A stretch of DNA of 64,000 nucleotides from Bretschneidera sinensis (lineage: Eukaryota > Streptophyta > Magnoliopsida > Brassicales > Akaniaceae), in NCBI GenBank assembly GCA_023935145.1, contig CM043697.1:58713501-58777500 (forward strand), written 5' to 3'. Position 1 is the first letter of the stretch. Each line of letters begins with the position of its first letter. Under the pieces are notes generated by a model, which was not told the origin of the DNA, made no database searches, and saw only the letters and a list, made by a program, of their open reading frames with translations. The position numbers and the translations under genes were made by a program. Shown here piece by piece: positions 56,681-64,000 of this stretch.

Positions 56681-56705
56681 AAAATTCAGTCTCCAAGATG
56701 AATTG

Positions 56706-57442
56706 TGATGATGACACGGCTAACAAATGGGAGGTAGATCATATTCAAGTTCCAATTGGTCCAGTTACAAGGGCTCGAGCAAAAAAGTTCAAAGAAACTC
56801 TTAATGGGCTGATCCAAATCATTTGGGCTAAAAACCATCTTTGGGGGCCAAGGATGATGCTATACATGACCCACAAGGATGGGTTTCCATAATTCAATCT
56901 TTGGAATAATCTAGCAACTCAAGATTGTGAATTAAAATCTTAGTTTCCAAAAATTGGTGACTTACTCGTTTTGCTTGGCTCATCAAGGAAAATGGCTGGC
57001 TGTAATTTTTCTTATTACATTTTCTTAAATATTTCCTTATTAATTTAATTGCTAAATTTTAAGGCTTGCATGCCAAGTTAGGTACTTTCTTTATTTGGAT
57101 TTTAGGTTACCAGAATTCTATTTAGGTTTATTTCTTATTTCTTAGTTTCCTATTCCTACCAGAATTCTATTTAGGTTAATTTCCTATTTCTTAGTCTCTT
57201 TTTTCTAATTGGTTACGAATTCTCATGTATTTAAATAGTTATTGGCTTTTTGGAATAAGACAATTCAGATTTGATTCATACTTTTGGAGATAAAATTCTC
57301 TTTGGTTCTTTTTAGAACTTCTGAACTTATCGAAGTTTTCGTGGCATTCATCTTCGACTTATCAATCATTCCTTCCATAATTGATTGTGGCATCTTCATT
57401 ATACCTAGATTTTTGCTTCAATATAAGCCAATAGATGTGAGA
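56706..57442 (+). repeat. Truncated LTR in tandem before element B
   Basis: Begins TGATGATGACACGGC, contains the same pol-tail codons (ARAKKFKETLNGLIQIIWAK) and follows the element B LTR until about 57,430, where it lacks the last ~110 bp and the full LTR at 57,443 starts. The preceding bases AATTG (56,701-56,705) resemble ACTTG after element B (62,728-62,732). Confidence 0.75.
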
Positions 57443-58290
57443 TGATGCGGACACGGCTAACAAATGCCATCTTCCTATTCAAGTTCCAATTGGTCCAGTT
57501 ACAAGGGCTCAAGCTAAAAAGTTCAAGGAAACTCTTAATGGGCTGATTCAACACATTTGGGCTAAGAATCATATTTGGGAGCCCAAGGATGATGTTATAT
57601 GTGATCTACAAGGATGAGTTTCCATAATTCAAGCTTTAGAATAATCTAGCAACTCAAGATTGTGAATTAAAATCTTAGTTTCCCAAAATTAGAGACTTAC
57701 TCATTTTTGTTGGCTCATTAAGGAAAAAGGCTTATTGTAATTTTTCTTATTACATTTTTTCTTAATTGTTTCCTTATTAATTTAATTGTTGAATTTTAAG
57801 GCTTGCATGCCAAGTTAGGTACTTTCTTTATTTGGATTTTAGGTTACCAGAATTCTAGTATGAAACATATTCCTTAGTTTCATTTTTCTAATTGGTTACA
57901 AATTCTTTAGTTTCCTTTTTCTAATTGGTTACGAATTCTCATATATTTAAATAACTATTGGCTTTTTGGAATAAAACAATTCAGATTTGATTCATACTTT
58001 TGGAGAGGAAATTCTATTTGGTTCTTTTTATAACTTCTTAACTTATCAAAGTTTCCGTGGCGTTCATTTTTGACTTATCAATCAATCCTTCCATAATTGA
58101 GTGTGGTATCTTCATTATACCAATGTTCTTGCTTCAATATAAGCAATGGGTCATAGTCTCAGTCTTCATTATACCAAGGTTCTTGCTTCGATATAAGCAA
58201 CAGGTCGCGGTCTCACATAAATATGCTTCTAGACGATCTTGGAAGTCTTTTTGATCCATCAATTTCTTAGTTTTTGGCGTGGATATATCA
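57443..58290 (+). repeat. 5' LTR of gypsy element B
   Basis: Starts TGATGCGGACACGGC, ends GTGGATATATCA before the primer site. It holds pol-tail codons, an AT-rich middle with several AGTTTCCTTTTTCTAATTGG units (57,870-57,930) and a 54-bp tandem repeat (58,111 and 58,165). Confidence 0.87.
58111..58218 (+). repeat. 54-bp tandem repeat in element B LTR
   Basis: TTCATTATACCAA starts at 58,111 and 58,165; the unit also contains TTGCTTCAATATAAGCAA. The partner LTR (about 62,548-62,655) and the LTR of A (53,880-53,990) carry the same two copies. The period of 18 codons keeps a spurious frame open. Confidence 0.85.
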
Positions 58291-58291
58291 G

Positions 58292-58305
58292 TTGGTATCA
58301 AAGCC
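58292..58305 (+). other. Primer binding site of element B
   Basis: TTGGTATCAAAGCC, one to two bases after the LTR end; matches the tRNA-Met type TGGTATCAGAGC with a single change. Confidence 0.8.
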
Positions 58306-58763
58306 TTCTAGTTGCAGGTTTGCTTATCTTTTCTTTTGATTCATAAAAAAAAGGTGAGAAAAAAACGAAATTAAAAAAAAAGGAACGAATTTCCAGTTTA
58401 GAAAAAAGAACCGTGAAAAAAAGGTGTGTGATATTTCGATTCACTCATTTCAATTCTTATTTTAATTTCTTATCTTTGTTTCCTTATATTCTAGCCTTTA
58501 AATCTGAATTTCTTTGTGAGTTATTGGTGAATTTTTGATGGAAACTTTGATACTTGTTTGGTTAGTTTGATAAGAACCTATAGAGGATGATTACGAGTGG
58601 AAAAAGGCAAGAATGGTGAGCACATAAGAGGGTAAAAGCCAATCTAATTTTTGTGTGAAAACACGAGTGAAATTGAGTGACTCATTCTTTGAGTGAAACA
58701 CATGAGGGAGTGTGTGAGGTCCTTTTGTTCTTTTTTTTTTCTAACTTTGTTTTTGCAGCAAAC

Positions 58764-60009
58764 ATGTCAGACAACAAGAACAAAAATAATTACGGAGATA
58801 CGTCGGGAGAGGGTGATCCGAAGTTGCTCATGGAGGCTTTAATAGGTGAGATGAGGAGAGTATTCAGAACGGAGATAGAACAGGTTCATGAGCGGATAGA
58901 TCGGGTAGAGAATGCACATATGAGGCAGCAACAAAACACTCCTAATGTGCGCAGGAGGGAGAGAGTTCAACCTAGGGGAGAGAGAGTTGAAGATGAAGAG
59001 TATTATGGGAATTGATTTGATGAAGAAGATGATCGGGAATTAGTTGTTAGCCATAGGAGATTTGGTGGTCGAGGTAGAGAAGCTAGGAATCGGGAAGATA
59101 ATAACTTGGGTAGTATTAAGATGAAGATTCCATCGTTTCAAGGCAAAAACGATCTTGAAGCTTACTTTGAGTGGGAGAAGAAGATAGAATTAGTATTTGA
59201 TTGTCATAATTATTCCAAGCTTACAAAGGTTAAACTTGTGGCCATTGAATTTTTTGACTATGCGATTGTTTGGTGGGATCAACTAGTGTTAAGCAGGAAG
59301 AGAAATAGAGAGCGTCCAATAGAGACTTGGGAGGAGATGAAAACTGTGATGAAGAAACGGTTTGTTCAAAGCCATTACTACCGTGAGTTGTACCAAAAAT
59401 TGCAAAGTCTTACACAAGGTAGTCGGAGTGTGAAGGATTATTATAAAGAGATGGAAGTAGCTATGATCCGAGCAAATGTAAAGGAGGACCGAGAGGCTAT
59501 TATGGATAGGTTCTTGGCTGGTTTGAACCTGGAAATTGCTAATTCGGTGGAGTTACATCATTATGTAGAGTTGGAAGATATAGTGCACATGGTTGTCAAA
59601 ATTGAGAACCAACTCAAGATGAGGGGCAACAATACACGACAAAACTCTAAATCAGGTTCATCTTGGAGGCCAAATTTTGTGAAGCAAGCCACGGCCAAGC
59701 CCAAAACTGAGCAAAAGCAAGAAAGTACCAGCCAGGAAATCAAGGTAAAATTGGCTCTTCCACCACTTGAAATCGTGATATTAAGTGTTTTAAATGCCAA
59801 GGCAAGGGTCACATAGCAAGCCAATGTCTGAACAAAAGAGTTATAGTATTGAAAGATAATGGTGAAATTGAAACCGAGGGTGAAGAAGATAGTGAATCTA
59901 TGCCACCATTAGAGGATGCAAGCGATGAGGAATACGCTGCCCAAGGAGAATTGTTGGTTACAAGGAGAGCTCTAAGTGTGCAAATCAAAGAAGATGATGA
60001 AGTGCAGTG
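58764..60009 (+). pseudogene. Element B gag
   Basis: The start ATG at 58,764 follows TTTTTGCAG, a possible splice acceptor. One in-frame TGA at 59,013 interrupts a frame that otherwise runs to about 59,740. Capsid motifs are MKIPSFQGKNDLEAYFEWEK and FDYAIVWWDQL (about 59,255-59,290). A frameshift near 59,740 precedes the zinc knuckle CFKCQGKGHIASQC (about 59,785-59,826), which has all four ligands. An acidic segment EDSESMPPLEDASDEEYAAQ follows. Confidence 0.82.
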
Positions 60010-60037
60010 AGAAAACATATTTCATACTAGATGCCAC

Positions 60038-61903
60038 ATGAAAAACAAGGTATGTAGTATGATTATTGATGGAGGTAGTTGTACTAACGTCGCTAGCACT
60101 ACAATGGTTGAGAAATTAGGGCTGCCAACAATTAAACATCATCGGCCTTACAAGTTGCAATGGCTCAATGATAGTGGTGAAGTGAGGGTGAACAAACAAG
60201 TGTTAGTTTCCTTCCATATTGGAAAATATGAAGATGAAGTTTTGTGTGACGTAGTTCCGATGCAAGCTAAACACTTGTTACTAGGCCGATCATGGCAATT
60301 CGACCGGTGAGTTAAGCATGATGGCTTCACCAACAAATATTCGTTTGTAAGCAATCAAAGGACAATCACTCTAGTTCCTTTTACACCAAAGCAGGTTTAC
60401 GAAGATCAAGTGAGGTTACAAAAAGAGAGTAAGCAAACAAAAAAGAGAGAGAAAAAGAGAACGAATAAAAATTAAAAGGAGAAAATGAGAGAGGTTGGAA
60501 AAATTGAGAGAGAAAATAAGAGAGCTGATTCGGCCATTGAGAGAAAAACAAATTTCTATGCAAAAACGAGTGAAATAAAAAGAGCGATGGTTTTAAATCA
60601 GCCAATGATTATACTTTTGTACAAAGAGACGTTAAACACTAACCAATTTGACTCATCTTTGCCTAGTTCTATTGTTTCTCTTTTACAGGAGTTTGATGAT
60701 ATTTTTCCCGAGGAGATTCCACATGGCTTACCTCCTATTCGAGGAATTGAACATCAAATTGATTTCGTGCCCAGTGCTACAATTCCAAACCGACCAGCCT
60801 ATCAAAGCAATCCTGAGGAGAAAAAGGAGCTACAAAGGCAGGTTAGTGAATTGATGGAAACGAGGTACGTAAGAGAAAGTATGAGCTCGTGTGCTGTTCC
60901 GATGATTTTGGTTCCTAAAATGGATAGGACGTGGAGAATGTGCGTTGATTGCGGAGCAGTCAACAATATAACTGTAAAGTATAGACATCCTATTCCTCAT
61001 TTTGATGATATGCTAGATGAACTGCATGGTGCATGTGTATTTTCTAAGATTGATTTAAAAAGTGGATATCATCAAATAAGAATGAAAGAGGTCGATAAAT
61101 GGAAAAATGCTTTTAAAACTAAATATGGTTTATATGAGTGGTTAGTTAAGCCATTTGGACTAACAAATACACCAAGTACCTTCATGAGATTAATGAACCA
61201 TGTTTTGCGAGCTTTTATAGGCAGATTCATTGTTGTTTATTTTGATGATATTCTTATTTATAGCACAAACTTAGATGATCACGTTGTGCATTTAAAATCA
61301 GTTTTGAACGTGCTTAGAAAAGAGAAGTTGTTTGCTAACTTGAAGAAGTGGACTTTTTGCATTGATAAGCTGGTGCTTTTTGGTTTTGTTGTGAGTGCAT
61401 AAGGAATACAGGTTGATGAAGAGAAGATCTATGTGATTAAAGAATGGTCAAGTCCCATGAGTGTAGGTCAAGTTCGTAGTTGTCATAGCCTTGCTAGTTT
61501 TTACAGGAGGTTCGTGAAAGACTTTAGCAGTATTATCGTACCACTTACCGATGTCATCAAGAAGAACATTGTATTCAAATGGGGAGACAAGCAAGAGAAG
61601 GCGTTCCAATTGAACAAAGATCGCTGACAACTGATTTTTCAACCCGAATATTAGGTTTGGTTACATATGAGGAAAGAAAGATTTCTAGCGTAACGACATT
61701 TAAAGTTACTTGCTAAAGGAGATGGGCCTTTTTCTGTCCTTGAGCGCATCAATGACAATACATACAAATTAGGTTTGCCAGGTGAGTACAATGTTAGTGC
61801 CACTTTCAATGTTTATGATTTAAGACCTTTTGATGTAGGTGATGATTTGAGGACAAATCATTTTCAAGAGGAGGGGAATGATGAGGACATGGCTAAAAAA
61901 TAG
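60038..61903 (+). pseudogene. Element B pol: protease, RT, early RNase H, integrase tail
   Basis: Protease: CSMIIDGGSCTNVASTTMVE (about 60,053) with intact Asp, then LLLGRSWQFDR and a stop at 60,308. RT is in 60,485-61,402: [54 protein letters not shown] (about 61,235). A TAA at 61,400 is followed by GIQVDEEKI and RNase H opening FKWGDKQEKAFQ (about 61,570). It then jumps at about 61,625 to the integrase C-terminus ([16 protein letters not shown]), ending in the LTR. The missing part differs from that in element A. Confidence 0.83.
61866..61878 (+). other. Polypurine tract of element B
   Basis: AAGAGGAGGGGAA directly precedes the 3' LTR (61,879). It is also coding (QEEGN), so pol reads through it into the LTR. 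Confidence 0.85.
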
Positions 61904-62727
61904 CATCTTCCTATTCAAGTTCCAATTGGTCCAATTACAAGGGCTCGAGCTAAAAAGTTCAAGGAGACTCTCAATGGGCTAATTCAACACATTTGGGCTA
62001 AGAACCATCTTTAGGGGCCCAAGGATGATGCTATACGTGATCCACTAGGATGGGTTTCCATAATTCAAGCTTTGGAATAATCTAGCAACTCAAGACTGTG
62101 AATTAAAATCTTAGTTTCCCAAAATTGGAGACTTACTCATTTTGGTTGGCTCATCAAGGAAAATAGCTAACTGCAATTTTTCTTATTATAGTTTTTCTTA
62201 TTTGTTTCCTTATTAATTTAATTGCTGAATTGTAAGGCTTGCATGCTAAGTTAGGTACTTTCCTTATTTGGATTTTAGGTTGCCATAATTCTAGTATGAA
62301 ACCTATTCTTTAGTTTCCTTTTTCTAATTGGTAACGAATTCTTTAGTTTCCTTTTTCTAATTGGTTACGAATTCTCATGTATTTAAATAGCTATTGGATT
62401 TTTGGAATAAGATAATTCAGATTTGATTCATACTTTTGGAGAGAAAATTCTCTTTGGTTCTTTTTAGAACTTCTAAACTTATCTGAGTTTCTATGGCGTT
62501 CATCTTCGACTTATCAATCAATTCTTCCATAATTGATTGTGGAATCTTCATTATACCAAGGTTTTTGCTTCAATATAAGCAATGGGTCACGGTCTCAGTC
62601 TTCATTATACCAAGGTTCTTGCTTCAATATAAGCAACGGGTCACGGTCTCACATAAATCTGCTTCTAGACAATCTTGCAAGTCTTCTTGATCCATCAATT
62701 TCTTAGTTTTTGGCATGGATAATATCA
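61879..62727 (+). repeat. 3' LTR of gypsy element B
   Basis: Starts TGATGAGGACATGGC and ends ATGGATAATATCA. Homologous to 57,443-58,290 over the full length, with scattered substitutions. Confidence 0.87.
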
Positions 62728-63648
62728 ACTTGAGCGGTGCGGCAATACTACTTAAGTTTTTCACAAACCTCCTATAAAAACTAGCAAGTCCATGAAAACT
62801 ATGAACTTGACCTACACTCGTGGGACTTGGCCATTCTTTAATCACACGGATCTTCTCTTCATCAACCTGTATTCCTTGTGCACTTACAACAAAGCCAAGA
62901 AACACAAGCTTATCAGTGCAAAAAGTGCACTTCTTCAAGTTAGCAAACAACTTCTCTTTTCTAAGCATTTCCAGAACTGATTTTAAATGCACAACATGAT
63001 CATCTAAGTTTGTGCTATAAAAGAGAATATCATCAAAATAAACAACAATGAATCTGCCTATAAAAGCTCGCAAAACATGGTTCATTAATCTCAGAAGGTA
63101 CTTGGTGCATTTGTTAGTCCAAATGGCATAACTAACCACTTATATAAACCATATTTCGTTGTAAAAACAGTTTTCCATTCATCACCCTCTTTCATTCTTA
63201 TTTGATGATATCCACTTTTTAAATCAATCTTAGAGAATACACATGCACCATGTAGTTCATCTAGCATATCATCTAAACAAGGAATAAGATGTCGATACTT
63301 TACTGTTATATTGTTGACTGCTTGGCAATCAACACACATTCTCCACATCTCATTCTTTTTAGGAACCAAAATCACCACAACAGCGCACGGGCTCATGCTT
63401 TCTTTTACGTACCCCATTTCCATCAATTCACTAACTTTCCTTTGTAGCTCCTTTGTCTCCTCGGGATTACTTGAATAGGCTAGTCAATTTGGAATTGTAG
63501 CACCGGCACGAAATCAACTTGATGTTCAATTCCTCGAATAGGTGGTAAGCCATGTGGAATCTCCTCAGGAAAGATATCATCAAACTCTTGTAAAAGAGAA
63601 ACAATAGAACTAAGCAAAGATGAGTCAAACGAGTTAGTGTTTAATGCT
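62728..63648 (-). pseudogene. Gypsy element C: RT fragment interrupted at both ends
   Basis: Minus-strand RT of the same family: [20 protein letters not shown] (about 63,385), [49 protein letters not shown] (about 63,040), KCTFCTDKLVFLGFVVSAQG and ASFYRRFVKNLSSIAAPL, ending where the element B LTR starts. A frame break near 63,100 splits it. The upstream end at 63,648 is cut by an unrelated LTR start; homology to 55,740 and 60,640 stops exactly there. Confidence 0.82.
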
Positions 63649-64000
63649 TGATAAGAGCCATAAAATGCACCTCAAAGATGTTTAATTGTAAGCATTTTAT
63701 GATTCTTCTCGGTCTTTATTGCACTATTGCGTGTTGATAACTCTTAAGTAATTTCATTGAACTACTAACTTACTCAAGTACATTTTCAGGTGTTTTGAGT
63801 CCAAAGAAGAGAATAAGTGATCGTTGTTTAAAAAGCACCAATGGTCCATGCACGACGAAGCAGAAGAATGGCTACGGAGAGGCAAAGCATGAAGATTATC
63901 AGCAAAAAGGCCAGCACGAGCACCGCGGTGCCCAGAAACATGCATATTATGAACCACCAGCCAGCACCATGGTGCTCCTCAATAGCACTGCGGCGCCCAG
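63649..64000 (+). repeat. Start of an Athila-type LTR
   Basis: At 63,649 the element C homology ends and a sequence starting TGATAAGAGCCATAAAATGC begins; its opening resembles the element-strand start of the LTR at 40,617 (TGATGAGTGCCAAATATTGC). The last 100 bp contain GC-rich CACCGCGGTGCCCAG and CACCATGGTGCTCC units, like those in the other Athila-type LTRs. It runs out of the window. Confidence 0.55.

Larger units (their letters stand above)
53796..56705 (-). mobile_element. Gypsy element A: 3' part with LTR and deleted pol
   Basis: Minus-strand copy of the same family as element B: 3' LTR (53,796-54,667), pol with a large internal deletion, and the gag zinc-knuckle region, ending at about 56,700 where a plus-strand LTR begins. 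Its 5' LTR and most of gag are absent. Confidence 0.8.
57443..62727 (+). mobile_element. Gypsy element B: near-complete but internally deleted
   Basis: 5.3-kb plus-strand element with two LTRs (848 and 849 bp), a Met-type primer site, gag, protease, RT and a purine tract. Pol lacks everything between early RNase H and the integrase C-terminus, so it is non-autonomous. It has inserted within or next to other copies of the same family (A and C, both minus). It is chromovirus-like on gag and RT wording; I cannot fix the lineage. Confidence 0.85.

Noticed and set aside
58057..58254. 65-codon ORF recurring at 62,493-62,690
   Set aside because: It arises from the 54-bp tandem repeat in the LTR (18-codon period); it has no start context and differs between LTRs as non-coding sequence does.

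Overview
The window is nuclear DNA of a flowering plant, most likely a eudicot. It is AT-rich, has long non-coding stretches and spliceosomal introns, and is dominated by LTR retrotransposons of plant lineages (Athila-type and chromovirus-type Ty3/gypsy, Sirevirus-type and short-LTR Ty1/copia). The only clear host gene is ATG9, the autophagy transmembrane protein.

Layout. (1) 1-10,462: a minus-strand Athila-like gypsy element with a tRNA-Asp primer site and one LTR; its 3' LTR lies left of the window. It appears to have inserted into a Sirevirus-like copia element on the plus strand (10,463-15,702, here 'copia 1'), which carries a broken pol, a palindrome cluster with a TATA box and a broken env-like ORF3. 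(2) 16,004-20,416: a short copia element with 185-bp LTRs ('copia 3'). (3) About 22,050-33,220: ATG9, nine coding exons plus a 5'-UTR intron, predicted 867 aa; its introns carry a hAT-like insertion, a MITE with an 11-bp target duplication and a 5'-truncated LINE. (4) 35,626-46,429: a minus-strand Sirevirus-like copia ('copia 2') with both LTRs; an Athila-like fragment (37,986-40,617) and a further LTR fragment interrupt its reverse transcriptase. (5) 47,475-53,795: a decayed minus-strand Tekay/Del-like chromovirus. (6) 53,796-63,648: a nest of several copies of one gypsy family in both orientations (A minus, B plus, C minus, plus a truncated tandem LTR), two of them internal-deletion derivatives. 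(7) 63,649-64,000: the start of another Athila-type LTR.

Almost every retrotransposon reading frame is broken by stops or frameshifts, so the locus is a fossil nest around one intact housekeeping gene. The most unusual signal is a set of palindromes built on the core AGTCGACT. They lie about 105 bp upstream of the TATA box in both copia 2 LTRs, but the arms outside the core differ between the two LTRs (GTAGTCGACTAC in one, ACAGTCGACTGT in the other). Copia 1 uses a third version (CCAGTCGACTGG), placed just before a TATA box and its env-like ORF. This looks like a co-evolving binding site in the elements' promoters.

Limits: all lineage calls come from reading motifs by eye; no database search or alignment was run. 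LTR and TSD boundaries are given from visible termini and may be off by a few bases.
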